The notes: generated from the letters alone by a model not told the origin. Counted from the first letter of the stretch, positions 15,816 to 24,788 are shown. The stretch: 64,000 bases of DNA from Burkholderiales bacterium (GCA_031260355.1 JAIRJZ010000043.1:62001-126000), one strand, 5' to 3'. Translations and numbers: made by a program.

Positions 15816-16214
15816 ATGTCAAACAAAGCAGTTTTAGATTTAATCAACAGCCAACCTTTCGAGGAACTCTCAATAGCCGAGCTTGCTCACGCATATCTGA
15901 TGCGCTGTGGCTCGATGTGCAGGAGATGGGAACTCAAACTGGCCGGACGCAAAACGGTGTCAGATCTACCTAACAAAGCCAAGGCGGAAGGAGCATATCT
16001 GTTTTCGCTGGATGCAATCAAGGGGAGATGGCCGGAAGCGGAAAAGCTCATTGCTCGGTATCCCTCTGTTGCGCTTAGCTATGCGTATTACGTTATCAAA
16101 GACAGATGGCCGGAGGCGGAGGAAACCATCGCTCAAAGCCCGATCTGGAACAACTGTTATCAGAACTTCCTTGAGGATCTCAGTAAGGTTTCTGAGGCGG
16201 TTGACTCGATGTAG
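15816..16214 (+). CDS. Hypothetical protein with RWPEAE repeats
   Basis: A 132-residue helical protein. ATG 15816 is preceded by CAGGAG. It has two close repeats around GRWPEAEKLIARYPSVALSY and DRWPEAEETIAQSP, a motif of ~25-residue helical repeats found in several phage and mobile-element proteins. Function unknown. It is the last gene before a terminator and the transfer operon. Confidence 0.7.
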   Translation: MSNKAVLDLINSQPFEELSIAELAHAYLMRCGSMCRRWELKLAGRKTVSDLPNKAKAEGAYLFSLDAIKGRWPEAEKLIARYPSVALSYAYYVIKDRWPEAEETIAQSPIWNNCYQNFLEDLSKVSEAVDSM

Positions 16215-16225
16215 TTCTGTTTCTC

Positions 16226-16270
16226 AACGGCAAGCTCTTCCATCGGAGGCGCTTGCCGTTTTCTTTTTCG
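16226..16270 (+). terminator. Terminator before the transfer operon
   Basis: AACGGCAAGC (16226) pairs with GCTTGCCGTT (16251), followed by TTTTCTTTTT. Confidence 0.8.
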
Positions 16271-16345
16271 GGGCACAAAACCCTTAATGCATAAATAAAC
16301 CGAAAGGAGCAATTTCAGTTTTTTTGTTGGCCTCGCGTGTGTGTT

Positions 16346-16362
16346 TTGTCATCGTATGACAA
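16346..16362. promoter_or_regulatory. Operator-like inverted repeat upstream of pilL
   Basis: TTGTCAT-cgt-ATGACAA, perfect 7-bp arms, 22 bp before the first transfer gene. A dyad in this position suits a dimeric regulator of the transfer operon. No other copy was noticed in the window. Confidence 0.55.
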
Positions 16363-16383
16363 CGTTACCGCAAAGGGGTACCT

Positions 16384-16896
16384 ATGAAGCCTATTTATCT
16401 CGCGCTGATTGCTGTCCTGATTTCGGCATGTGCGCAGCAGCCGGTTGTTGAACCGGAACCAAATCCGATCGTGAGTCCCGTCGTCGAAAACCCGACGGTC
16501 AGGTATAGCCGGTACACCTTGGTTGCAGCCACACCGTCAATGGATCAGGTCGATCTGCTCTCACAGATCGTCGATACACGGATTCCGGCAAGCATGACGC
16601 CGAGTATCAAGGAAGCGTTGGGTCATGTGCTTTTGCACACCGGCTACGGCTTGTGCCCGCCGCCGAATCCCGAAGTCGAAACCCTCTATTCACGCCCGTT
16701 GCCGGCGGCGCACTACCGGATCGGCCCGATGCCGTTGCGTAGCGCACTGATGCTCGTGGCCGGGCCGGCGTACCAGGTCATGAGCAATGACATCACTCGG
16801 ACGGTCTGTTTTACCGCCAAACCAGACTATCTGACAACGGCGCCGGCAGTGACCGATGTTGGGGAAACTGCGAATGCAAAGGAGGAAATCAAATGA
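16384..16896 (+). CDS. pilL: PilL-like ICE lipoprotein (TIGR03748 type)
   Basis: A 170-residue lipoprotein with a signal peptide ending in LISAC (lipobox). The family pattern follows: RYSRYTLVAATPSMDQVDLL, GYGLCPPP, RPLPAAHYRIGPMPL and VCFTAKP. This is the N-terminal PilL_N/PFGI-1 PilL region, which opens the transfer region of these ICEs and is related to proteins of type IV pilus/secretin assembly. SD AAAGGGG precedes ATG 16384. Its stop overlaps the next start. Confidence 0.85.
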   Translation: MKPIYLALIAVLISACAQQPVVEPEPNPIVSPVVENPTVRYSRYTLVAATPSMDQVDLLSQIVDTRIPASMTPSIKEALGHVLLHTGYGLCPPPNPEVETLYSRPLPAAHYRIGPMPLRSALMLVAGPAYQVMSNDITRTVCFTAKPDYLTTAPAVTDVGETANAKEEIK

Positions 16897-17525
16897 ATCC
16901 TCGCTTTCACTGGCCGATGGTTTTTCTGGTGTTCTTGCTGGCCGGATGCTTCGGCGGCGGCGAAGAACAGAAAGATGCTGCAAGTATCAAGTCACAGATC
17001 GGGGATCAGTCTTCACGCATTCAGTCGATTCAGACCGATATAGACGACATCAAAGCCAAGTCAAATGTTGACGACAAGACATTGGCCGTACTTGCTGAAT
17101 ATATAGATTTGGTCAAGACGGATCTTCAAAGCTTGTCTGATTCGCAGGATGCGACGAAAGCGGACAGAACGGAACTCACCTCGCTGAACGAAAAGATTGA
17201 AGGCATTGCTGCTCAAGTTTTGAGGCTCACAGAACAGGTCAATACCCGGAGAGCCGAGTCGGCGCCGGCGCAGCCACGGGCGGCTGCCCCTGCTGTTGTC
17301 AGAGAGAAGAAAAAACCCGAACCGCCCTTCGTGCTTGTCGGAATTGAATACCGGGGACAGGAGCCGTTCCTGGCGGTGGTGGCCAAGGGGGGGAAGAATC
17401 TATCCGAGGTGAAGTTGCTGCAACCATTGGATTTCGCGGCTGAAGATTGGCGTTTGAGATCGTTTGACGCCAGTCAGGCGACCTTCTTCGTTGACGGCCA
17501 GGACATAACAATCGCGCTGCCATGA
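16893..17525 (+). CDS. Coiled-coil lipoprotein of the transfer operon
   Basis: A 210-residue protein with signal peptide and lipobox (LLAGC), a helical coiled-coil segment about residues 30-115, a Pro/Ala linker, and a C-terminal beta domain (PFVLVGIEYRGQEPFLAV). The layout resembles PilP/TraP-like periplasmic lipoproteins. It overlaps both neighbours by 4 bp. The name is uncertain; location in the periplasm is well supported. Confidence 0.7.
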   Translation: MNPRFHWPMVFLVFLLAGCFGGGEEQKDAASIKSQIGDQSSRIQSIQTDIDDIKAKSNVDDKTLAVLAEYIDLVKTDLQSLSDSQDATKADRTELTSLNEKIEGIAAQVLRLTEQVNTRRAESAPAQPRAAAPAVVREKKKPEPPFVLVGIEYRGQEPFLAVVAKGGKNLSEVKLLQPLDFAAEDWRLRSFDASQATFFVDGQDITIALP

Positions 17526-18316
17526 AAACATCCGCGAGCCTTCTTTTTCTTTGGCTGGTCTTGCTGGTGTCAACCGGCGCCCTGGCGCAGAAATCTGATC
17601 TGACGCCGAATTCCATGAATTCGCAGATTCGATTTCTGCCGTCTCTTGTGACGAAACCGTTGCCTGAGCAGGATCGGCTTGTCGAGGAAGATTCGCAGTC
17701 ACGGGCGACACAAATCCGACGATGGGAAGAACAGTCAAAGCGATGGAGTCTGACTTCCGAAGATTGGGCGCGGTACGAGGAAATCATGAAGGGGCCGAGG
17801 GGGTACTGGTCGCCGAATCTCGATCCTCTTACGGCGCTCGGCGTTGAAGCTCGGAGCGAGAACGAACGTGTCCGTCTTGCTCAAATACAGGTGAGGATGG
17901 AGGCAGAACGCGCCGAGCGCGAACTCTCTTACCAGAAAACCTACGACGCGGTTTTCAAGAAAGTGTATGGCAACTTGCTTCCGTTTGCTCCCATGCCGGC
18001 GCAAGCGCCTAAAGGCCCCCCTCGGGTGGCTTTGTTCGTCAAAACGAATTGCCCTGAGTGCGATAAGAAAGCGAAGCTGCTGCAAGATTCAAAAACACCG
18101 TTTGACGTTTATATGGTTGGCAGCGGTGGCAAAGACGCGGTGATACGGGATTGGGCAAAAAATGCTGGAATCAGTCCGGCTCTGGTCAAGGACAAAACGA
18201 TCACGTTGAATCACGACAACGGGACGTTGGTTTCGGTTGGAGGCAACGAGAAAGACAAGTTTCCGTTTGTCTATCAGATGATCGAGGGAACCGGGCAATG
18301 GGTGCGTACAGAATGA
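17522..18316 (+). CDS. PFL_4693-family transfer protein (TIGR03759 type)
   Basis: A 264-residue protein with a signal peptide (cleavage after ALAQ), a conserved central region (RWSLTSEDWARYEEIMKGPRG) and a C-terminal thioredoxin-like segment with CPEC near residue 180. Family members are periplasmic proteins of type G mating systems; the CxxC suggests a disulfide role. It sits between the coiled-coil lipoprotein and the transglycosylase, with overlapping starts. Confidence 0.85.
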   Translation: MKTSASLLFLWLVLLVSTGALAQKSDLTPNSMNSQIRFLPSLVTKPLPEQDRLVEEDSQSRATQIRRWEEQSKRWSLTSEDWARYEEIMKGPRGYWSPNLDPLTALGVEARSENERVRLAQIQVRMEAERAERELSYQKTYDAVFKKVYGNLLPFAPMPAQAPKGPPRVALFVKTNCPECDKKAKLLQDSKTPFDVYMVGSGGKDAVIRDWAKNAGISPALVKDKTITLNHDNGTLVSVGGNEKDKFPFVYQMIEGTGQWVRTE

Positions 18317-18861
18317 TTCTGTTGCTGCTGTTGTCGGCGCCGGTGCTTGCTACAGCACCGGTAGAACCGCCTCACGCTTACTGCGTTGCGGCCACGAAAG
18401 CGCAAGTGCCACCGAAGGTGCTTTACGCCTTGGCGTTGCAGGAGTCCAGGGCGGCGCTGCCGAGCGGCGTGAAGCCATGGCCATGGACGTTGAACATCGC
18501 CGGCGAACCATGGCGATTTACGGACAGAGACAAGGCTTGCAGGGCGCTATCCCTGGCGGTCGAGGTGGTCGATCCCAAGCGGATCGACGCTGGTCTGGGG
18601 CAAGTCAACATCGGTTGGAACGGCAGCAGGTTCGGGTCGCTCTGCGAGGCGCTCGATCCCCAGAAAAACTTGTTGGTCAGCGCACAAATCCTGCGCGAAC
18701 ACTACGAGAGCACCGGCGATTGGGTCGCGGCTGCGGGACGGTATCACCGTCCCGCCGGGGGCGAACCGGCTGCTCGTTATCGCTCGGAATTCAAGGTACA
18801 CGCTGCGCGGGTTCTCCGGGTGTCGGTGAACGACGTGCCGACAGCCCTGGGCGCTTTGTGA
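18313..18861 (+). CDS. Lytic transglycosylase of the transfer system
   Basis: A 182-residue SLT-domain protein. A short hydrophobic signal sequence is followed by AKVQPKVLY-like helix with the catalytic Glu in LALQESR (about residue 50). GLGQVNIGWN and AAAGRYHRPAGG follow, the usual ES, GLMQ and AY-type motifs. It cleaves peptidoglycan locally to let the secretion channel through the wall. The start ATG 18313 forms an ATGA overlap with the previous gene; ATG 18298 in frame is an alternative. Confidence 0.88.
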   Translation: MILLLLLSAPVLATAPVEPPHAYCVAATKAQVPPKVLYALALQESRAALPSGVKPWPWTLNIAGEPWRFTDRDKACRALSLAVEVVDPKRIDAGLGQVNIGWNGSRFGSLCEALDPQKNLLVSAQILREHYESTGDWVAAAGRYHRPAGGEPAARYRSEFKVHAARVLRVSVNDVPTALGAL

Positions 18862-18870
18862 GGTGACTGT

Positions 18871-19446
18871 ATGAAGCTTTGGAAATCTCTTTTGTTGGCA
18901 GTTTCGCTTTTCGGGCTGGCCGGTTGCGCTCATCACATTGAGTACGGCGGAAAGTGCTTAACCTGCATCAACGATCCGATCACCGGCGATCCGGTCAACT
19001 ACGACCCTGAAAAGATCGGAAACAAGCCGGTTCCTAGCAACGATGTCTCGAAGACGGTCAGGGACACTTCCACCAAGACCGAGACGGGCACGGTGGTGTT
19101 GTCGTCACCGGTGAATGTCGATTCCGCGTTCGCGGCGATCAAGCCGGAATTCGGTTTTCAATCGCCTGAGGAGATCAGGCGGCAGTACGGCACAACGTCT
19201 GAGTGGATTTTTCTCTCGGCGGAATACGGCTACGACGTTAATCCTGGCGCGTATTACATGATGCGCCGCACATTGAATCACGTCAGTGACGGTGTGACTT
19301 ACAGGGATGTCGTGATCGAGTGCCACATCCAGAAGGAAGGCTCCGGGTCGAAGATCACGATGACCTGGTGGAAGGACGGCATTCTGAACGGTAAAGCTTT
19401 TACCGACAGCTTGCTGCGGCGGACGGAGAAGGTGCTGCAGCGATGA
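18871..19446 (+). CDS. Hypothetical lipoprotein of the transfer operon
   Basis: A 191-residue lipoprotein (signal peptide, lipobox LAGC near residue 19), then CLTC, a Thr/Ser-rich linker and a C-terminal beta-rich domain ending in a basic helix. No family recognised. It is not usually found at this position between the transglycosylase and the PFL_4695 gene, so it may be element-specific. SD GAGG lies before ATG 18871. Confidence 0.7.
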   Translation: MKLWKSLLLAVSLFGLAGCAHHIEYGGKCLTCINDPITGDPVNYDPEKIGNKPVPSNDVSKTVRDTSTKTETGTVVLSSPVNVDSAFAAIKPEFGFQSPEEIRRQYGTTSEWIFLSAEYGYDVNPGAYYMMRRTLNHVSDGVTYRDVVIECHIQKEGSGSKITMTWWKDGILNGKAFTDSLLRRTEKVLQR

Positions 19447-20282
19447 AAAACTATCATGTCGTGTTTATAGATCCTACTATAAAAGCTATCAAAGTACTTG
19501 GCCGCTTCAATGAAGAGTGGTTCACTTGTTTTTCCTTTGTCTTTTGTGAGATTGCCAGCGCAATTTTTAAGACTGCTTTGTTCGTTTGCGCTCTACGTTT
19601 GCTGTTTCTTTGTTACCAGGAAGACGCAACCTTTGAACATTTACTCGATTTCATTGGTGGAGGGAAAATGTTATTCCTTACCGCGTTACTTTTCCCTTTT
19701 GCGTATGTTCTTGACCCGGCAAATAAAACACCAACTGTCATCTTCTTTTTGAAGTTGGCTTGTAGCATAGTTTTTTCCATCTGTATTCTCCTTCTTATTC
19801 TCTTTGGTGGAAGTGCCAAGGCTGCGTCTCTGACCGTAGTAGAAGATCACGGCGGAGTTTCGGCGCTTCCCTATTACGAGAGGCTACAGCCGAATCCGCA
19901 AAATTCTAACATCAGGGAAGCGAAACCGATTGTTCAACAGGGACCGGTGACAGAGGCGCAAATGCTTCCTGTTGTGAGCAGGAAACTCTCACCAGGTCGC
20001 TTTGCGGCTCGTACCAACAACGCCGGCGGGTTGATTCAACCGCTGTTTCTTGTCGGCACGGATGAATTGTCCGTTGCGTGGCTTAAGCAGAGAGGAGCCG
20101 CTTTGCGAGAGATTGGAGCGGTTGGCCTGGTGGTGAATGTTTCTGATGCCAGCAGCCTTGCTGCGCTCCGAAAGGTTGCTGATGGTCTGACGTTGATTCC
20201 GGCCAGCGGTGACGACATCGCTGGATTACTGAATATTGATCACTACCCGGTTCTGATTACCAGAACCGGTATCGAGCAATAA
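19443..20282 (+). CDS. PFL_4695-family transfer protein with extra membrane domain
   Basis: A 279-residue protein. Residues ~128-279 (AASLTVVEDHGG onward) match the PFL_4695/TIGR03765 family, with NNAGGLIQPLFLVGTD and HYPVLITRTGIEQ at the end. The first ~127 residues are unusual: three to four hydrophobic helices encoded in clearly A+T-richer DNA, where family members normally have only a signal peptide. It looks like an in-frame fusion or insertion; the original signal peptide may be the last hydrophobic segment before AASLTV. Confidence 0.8.
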   Translation: MKNYHVVFIDPTIKAIKVLGRFNEEWFTCFSFVFCEIASAIFKTALFVCALRLLFLCYQEDATFEHLLDFIGGGKMLFLTALLFPFAYVLDPANKTPTVIFFLKLACSIVFSICILLLILFGGSAKAASLTVVEDHGGVSALPYYERLQPNPQNSNIREAKPIVQQGPVTEAQMLPVVSRKLSPGRFAARTNNAGGLIQPLFLVGTDELSVAWLKQRGAALREIGAVGLVVNVSDASSLAALRKVADGLTLIPASGDDIAGLLNIDHYPVLITRTGIEQ

Positions 20283-20303
20283 AACGATTGCGAGGGAAAA
20301 GGC

Positions 20304-22535
20304 ATGTCGCACATCCTTGCAACGAAGTTAAGACCGCCGGTGGAGTTCTACACCGCTGCGGTGTGTGCTGCTGCGGTGTTGTTGTGCATTCAAGCGCCAT
20401 GGGCGTTGGCGCTGACGCCGACGGTCGGCATGGCTGCTGCTGTCGTCTTCGGGGTGTTCGGGCTGTATCGCGGCAAGCAGGGATGGGATGTTTTACGCTA
20501 CCAGCGCAATCTTCGCCGGCTGACGCGGTTTGAGATGACCGCTAAGGACATACCAGTCAGCCGGCAGTATTTATGGTTGGGCAAGGGGTTTCAGTGGACA
20601 AGAATCCATACCCAAAGGCTAACTGACGCAACCGATCCAATGGTTGCCAAGTATGTGGAGCCGGGAGAGGTTTACAAGCTGGCTCGCTCGCTCGAAAAGT
20701 CGCTGGAACACAGCTTTGTCCTTGGGTGGCTGCCGAAGCTGACCATGATCGACAGTCCATGGAACCCGGTTCGGCCTCTGCCGCCGGTCGGCGGCTCGAC
20801 CATCATTCACGGCGTCGAACCGAGCGAGGTCGATGTCACGCTGCCACTGGCCGATCGGGTCGGCCACACGATCGTGTTTGGCACGACACGGGTGGGCAAG
20901 ACCCGGTTGTGCGAGGTGTACGTCACTCAAGACATTCACCGGGGCGACGTGGTGATCGTTTTCGACCCGAAAGGTGACGCTGATCTCCTGAAGCGCATCT
21001 TTCTTGAGGCCAAACGCGCTGGACGGGACAAAGAGTTTTACGTTTTTCACCTCGGTTATCCCGACCTGTCGGCGCGGTACAACGCGATCGGACGGTTTTC
21101 CAGGTTGACGGAGATCCCGACGCGGGTTGCTGGCCAGCTCTCCGGTGAAGGCAATAGCGCCGCATTCAAGCAGTTTGCTTGGCGGTTCGTCAATATCATT
21201 TCCCGGGCGCTGGTTACACTTGGCCAGCGCCCGGATTACACGCTGATTTCGCGGTATGTGGTCAATATCGACAATCTGTTTATCGAGTACGCCCATGCTT
21301 TGTTCAAAGAGAAGTATCCGAATGCTTGGGATCGCATTACCGAAATCGAAGGCAAGCTCAACGACAAGAACATTCCGATCAATATGCGCGGACGCGAGAA
21401 GCGCGTCGTTGCGATTGAGCAGTATGTGACCGAGGTAAAAATCTACGATGTTGTGCTTGACGGGTTGCGGTCGGCGGTACGGTATGACCGCACCTACTTC
21501 GACAAGATCGTGGCGTCGTTGCTGCCGTTGCTGGAAAAACTGACCACCGGCAAAACATCGCAACTGCTGGCGCCGAATTACACCGATATGTCTGACCCGC
21601 GTCCGATCTTTGAATGGATGCAGATCATCAGGAAACGCGGGATCGTCTATGTAGGACTCGATGCTTTGGCCGATGCCGACGTGGCCGGCGCCGTTGGCAA
21701 CTCGATGTTTGCCGATCTGGTGTCCGTGGCCGGTCACATCTATAAGCACGGGATCGAAAGTGACCTGCCCGGCGGTAGCGAAACGACCAAGGTGCCGATC
21801 AATATCCACGCCGATGAATTCAATGAGCTAATGGGCGACGAATTCATCCCGATGGTCAACAAAGGCGGTGGCGCCGGTTATCAGGTGACGGCGTACACCC
21901 AGACTTTATCCGACATCGAGGCGCGAATTCAGAATAAGGCGAAGTCCGGTCAAGTAATCGGCAACTTCAACACCTTGCAGATGTTGCGCGTACGCGAAAC
22001 GACCAGCGCCGAGTTGCTGACCAAGCAGCTCCCGAAGGTCAACATCCTGACAAAAACGCTGGTTTCTGGCGCTTCGGATGTTTCCGATCCTCATGCCGCG
22101 ACCGACTTCACCAGCAGCAACCAAGATCGGATCAGTGCGACCTCAGTGCCGATGATCGAACCAGCGCATATCGTCAAATTGCCTAAGGGGCAGATGTTCT
22201 CTTTGCAGGAAGGCGGAAATCTTTGGAAGGTACGGATGCCGCTACCGAAGCTGGATTCCGACGACGTGCTGCCGAAAGATCTGCAAGAACTGGCGTCACT
22301 GATGCGCAAGGACTACCGCTCAGAGGGGCAATGGTGGGCAACATCGAGTGGTTGGGCCACCGCCATCGACGCTCTGAGAGATGCCTTGCCGGATGCACCG
22401 GGATACCGAGATACGGAAGTCATGGACGATGTAGCTCTACCGGGCTTCGAGATGGACGAAGAGACGGAAGCTTCTGGTGACGAACAGAGCGATTATGAGG
22501 CAGCCGACGTGACCACTGACGATGAGGATTTCTGA
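20304..22535 (+). CDS. traD: TraD-type coupling protein (SXT TraD family)
   Basis: A 743-residue type IV coupling protein. Two N-terminal hydrophobic segments (about 18-35 and 38-55) are followed by a P-loop TTRVGKTR near residue 195. A Walker B-like VFDPKGDAD comes next, then motifs HADEFNELMGDEF and YTQTLSDIEARI. The C-terminus is acidic. The length is typical for SXT-type TraD. It brings the relaxosome to the channel and energises DNA export. The closest downstream start overlaps its end region. Confidence 0.95.
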   Translation: MSHILATKLRPPVEFYTAAVCAAAVLLCIQAPWALALTPTVGMAAAVVFGVFGLYRGKQGWDVLRYQRNLRRLTRFEMTAKDIPVSRQYLWLGKGFQWTRIHTQRLTDATDPMVAKYVEPGEVYKLARSLEKSLEHSFVLGWLPKLTMIDSPWNPVRPLPPVGGSTIIHGVEPSEVDVTLPLADRVGHTIVFGTTRVGKTRLCEVYVTQDIHRGDVVIVFDPKGDADLLKRIFLEAKRAGRDKEFYVFHLGYPDLSARYNAIGRFSRLTEIPTRVAGQLSGEGNSAAFKQFAWRFVNIISRALVTLGQRPDYTLISRYVVNIDNLFIEYAHALFKEKYPNAWDRITEIEGKLNDKNIPINMRGREKRVVAIEQYVTEVKIYDVVLDGLRSAVRYDRTYFDKIVASLLPLLEKLTTGKTSQLLAPNYTDMSDPRPIFEWMQIIRKRGIVYVGLDALADADVAGAVGNSMFADLVSVAGHIYKHGIESDLPGGSETTKVPINIHADEFNELMGDEFIPMVNKGGGAGYQVTAYTQTLSDIEARIQNKAKSGQVIGNFNTLQMLRVRETTSAELLTKQLPKVNILTKTLVSGASDVSDPHAATDFTSSNQDRISATSVPMIEPAHIVKLPKGQMFSLQEGGNLWKVRMPLPKLDSDDVLPKDLQELASLMRKDYRSEGQWWATSSGWATAIDALRDALPDAPGYRDTEVMDDVALPGFEMDEETEASGDEQSDYEAADVTTDDEDF

Positions 22536-22536
22536 T

Positions 22537-22815
22537 ATGGATAAATCATTATCGTCGCTGGCAACAAGGACGACTATCGGCCTTGTCTATGTCGAGGGAA
22601 GCAGCGTCAACAATGCTTCACAACTGTTGCAGAAGGTTTTGAGCAACGCTATCCAATACGATACGGCGTACCTTCTTTTCAGCGAACTGCAAACGCTTGG
22701 CTTCTCGCCGGCGGGGGTGATGGTCAACGAGGACACGGCCTCGGCGATCATCGTCGATCCGAACATCGGTCAGGTTCGCATTTGCTGCCATCACATCAAG
22801 GTCATGGTGCACTGA
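22537..22815 (+). CDS. Small hypothetical protein of the transfer operon
   Basis: A 92-residue protein, MDKSLSSLATRTTIG, with a central VNEDTASAIIVDPNIGQ. No signal peptide or membrane segment; no family recognised. It starts right after the traD stop and ends 1 bp before the DUF4400 gene, so it is co-transcribed and probably translationally coupled. It may be cargo lodged in the operon. Confidence 0.6.
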   Translation: MDKSLSSLATRTTIGLVYVEGSSVNNASQLLQKVLSNAIQYDTAYLLFSELQTLGFSPAGVMVNEDTASAIIVDPNIGQVRICCHHIKVMVH

Positions 22816-22816
22816 G

Positions 22817-23554
22817 ATGGCCGAAAACACGCAAAGCAGACCCGTTGAGAGGCCGCCAGAGCAGCGCAAGGGGCTGATAGCCTTCGTTCTGTCGTTGCCG
22901 TTCAAGATTCTCGGGTTGCTGCTCGGATCGTTGATCTTGAGCTTCATCTTGGAGTACATCGGGCTTGCTTTCTTCTGGAAAGAAGAAGGCTGGCATCACT
23001 CTCACAGGATGTTCAATAACGAGCTGGCTTGGCTGTCGGACAACTTCAAGGCGTCCCTGATCTTTCAAGAGCCAGGGAAAACGATCGCATGGATCTTGGG
23101 GCTGGTTTACGAGTGGTGCTTCGTTAAAAGCGGTTTCATCGCCTTCACGCAAAGCGCGGAGATCAACAGCCAAGGGCAAAGCATGCTTGGCTACGCTTCC
23201 CGAATCTATTTGTGGATGCAGGACTACGCGCTGGCGTCGGTTTATGTGGTGCTGACCTTCGTTGTCAGGTTGATGGTCTTGGTTCTTTCGATCCCTCTGT
23301 TCATTCTAGCGGTGCTGATTGGAGCAACAGATGGTCTGGTGCGCCGCGATCTGCGCCGTTTCGGCGCCGGACGTGAGTCGTCGTTTATCTACCATCGCGC
23401 CAAACAACTGGTGATTCCGTTGACGGTGGCGCCCTGGGTCATTTATCTGGCCATGCCTGTCACGGTTCATCCGGTGCTGGTGCTGATTCCGTGCGCGGTC
23501 GCGCTCGGTCTGGCCGTCCTGGTGACGGCGGCGACTTTCAAGAAGTATCTGTGA
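22817..23554 (+). CDS. PFL_4697/TIGR03747 membrane protein (DUF4400)
   Basis: A 245-residue protein with four or five hydrophobic helices (about 20-50, 95-110, 145-172, 195-215, 218-238) and the conserved FWKEEGWHHSHRMFNNEL segment. DUF4400 proteins directly follow TraD in these ICEs. The role is unknown; an inner-membrane partner of the coupling protein is a reasonable inference. Confidence 0.85.
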   Translation: MAENTQSRPVERPPEQRKGLIAFVLSLPFKILGLLLGSLILSFILEYIGLAFFWKEEGWHHSHRMFNNELAWLSDNFKASLIFQEPGKTIAWILGLVYEWCFVKSGFIAFTQSAEINSQGQSMLGYASRIYLWMQDYALASVYVVLTFVVRLMVLVLSIPLFILAVLIGATDGLVRRDLRRFGAGRESSFIYHRAKQLVIPLTVAPWVIYLAMPVTVHPVLVLIPCAVALGLAVLVTAATFKKYL

Positions 23555-23556
23555 CG

Positions 23557-23865
23557 ATGCGCTACGAGCACAAAACCTCATACCTCCGCGTCTCCTATGT
23601 GGTGCAGGAGACCGGTTTCCTGTGGTTCAAGGACAAAACACTACCGCTGGAACCGGATGTTGAACTTTTCCTGAACTCCGAAGCGGCGCAAAAGCACTTT
23701 CGGAAATACGAGGCAGAGGGATACGGGATCGTATCGGTTCAGCCGTTGTTGAAAGCGGTCGTCCAGCAGAGCAAGGAACACGGGCCGCAGCCGCACGGGA
23801 TCGCCTATCCGCTGACGGCGGGTTTCGTCTTTTTTTGGCAGCGAATTATCGGGAGTGATGAATGA
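23557..23865 (+). CDS. Small hypothetical protein of the transfer operon
   Basis: A 102-residue protein from ATG 23557, 2 bp after the previous stop. It has beta-rich N-terminal strands, FRKYEAEGYGIVSVQPLLKAV in the middle and a C-terminal hydrophobic stretch. No family recognised. It overlaps the RAQPRD gene by 4 bp. Confidence 0.6.
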   Translation: MRYEHKTSYLRVSYVVQETGFLWFKDKTLPLEPDVELFLNSEAAQKHFRKYEAEGYGIVSVQPLLKAVVQQSKEHGPQPHGIAYPLTAGFVFFWQRIIGSDE

Positions 23866-24185
23866 AAAGAATAGTCTTGTTTTGCGTGGCGACCCTGCTT
23901 GCCGGTACGGCATTGGCTCAATCCGATTACGAGCGCGAACAGATCCGTCTGATGTTGCTCCAGTTGCAGAACATCGAGGCGCTTGGTAAGCAAATGGAAA
24001 GCAACACCAGAACGCTCGATTCCGATCGCTACCGGTTCGATCATTCCAGGTTCGATAAAGACCTTAAAGCGGTTCGGGCCGGCCTTGAACACTATCTGAC
24101 CCCTTCACGGGCGCAGCCGCGTGATGTTGCCGACCTGAACGGCCAGTACCAGAAAGAGCGAGGAACGAAGCATGGCAATGACTAG
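23862..24185 (+). CDS. RAQPRD-family transfer protein
   Basis: A 107-residue secreted protein with a signal peptide ending ALAQS and the family hallmark SRAQPRDVADLNGQY at residues ~84-98 (TIGR01690/PFL_4699). The function in the type G channel is not known; periplasmic location is expected. It overlaps the next gene by 14 bp. Confidence 0.9.
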   Translation: MKRIVLFCVATLLAGTALAQSDYEREQIRLMLLQLQNIEALGKQMESNTRTLDSDRYRFDHSRFDKDLKAVRAGLEHYLTPSRAQPRDVADLNGQYQKERGTKHGND

Positions 24186-24414
24186 CGCCCAGAGGTCTGC
24201 TTTTGAGGCCGCATCCGGCGACACGATTCTCGGCCACCACCATCTTTGGGTTGGGGGGCTTTTTATGATCCTTTTCCTTTGGGCGGCATGGTCATTGTTG
24301 ACGGCCTACAAAGGCTGGGTTGACGGCAGCGTAACGGCGAAAGCATTGGGCGGCGCGAGTTTCAGGTTACTTCTGATGATTTTGTTGGCAATGGCGTTTT
24401 TTTTGAGGTTTTGA
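24172..24414 (+). CDS. TIGR03758/DUF3262 small membrane protein
   Basis: An 80-residue protein with two hydrophobic helices (about 24-43 and 62-79) connected by a short polar loop. Size, topology and position between the RAQPRD gene and the pilin-like gene match the PFL_4701 family. Likely inner-membrane component of the mating channel. Confidence 0.82.
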   Translation: MAMTSAQRSAFEAASGDTILGHHHLWVGGLFMILFLWAAWSLLTAYKGWVDGSVTAKALGGASFRLLLMILLAMAFFLRF

Positions 24415-24434
24415 TTTTTTTAAGGAGTTGAAAA

Positions 24435-24785
24435 ATGAAATTCGCAAATTGGATGAAACAGATTCTTGCATCCTTTGGGGCAATGGTTTTTGCAAGTGCT
24501 GTGATGGCTCAAGGGTCTCTTCCTACGGTGGAAGATCCATCTCGCGGTACTGGTAGCGGAATCCGGCAGACCATGCAGAACCATATGTACGATTGGGGGG
24601 TTATTGCCGGATTGGCAATTGCAGCCATTGCTTTCATAGTGGTTGCCTATTACGCCATCCAAGTTTTCACAGAAGTTCAGAACCAGAAAAAAAAATGGGC
24701 CGACTTTGGGATGGTCTTAGTCGTAGGTTTCCTGTTGTTGGTTTTGATCATTTGGCTGCTCACAAAAGCTGCTGAAATCCTGTAA
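24435..24785 (+). CDS. Pilin-like TIGR03745 protein (DUF2976)
   Basis: A 116-residue protein with a signal peptide cleaved after VMAQ near residue 25. Two hydrophobic helices follow (about 55-76 and 90-110) separated by a short basic loop (NQKKKW). This is the VirB2/TraA pilin topology, and DUF2976 is the presumed pilin of type G systems. SD AAGGAG precedes ATG 24435. Confidence 0.85.
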   Translation: MKFANWMKQILASFGAMVFASAVMAQGSLPTVEDPSRGTGSGIRQTMQNHMYDWGVIAGLAIAAIAFIVVAYYAIQVFTEVQNQKKKWADFGMVLVVGFLLLVLIIWLLTKAAEIL

Positions 24786-24788
24786 GCC

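Noticed and set aside
20619-21809. Minus-strand 396-codon frame
   Set aside because: Antisense shadow of traD; His/Arg-rich composition typical of mirrored G+C-rich codons.
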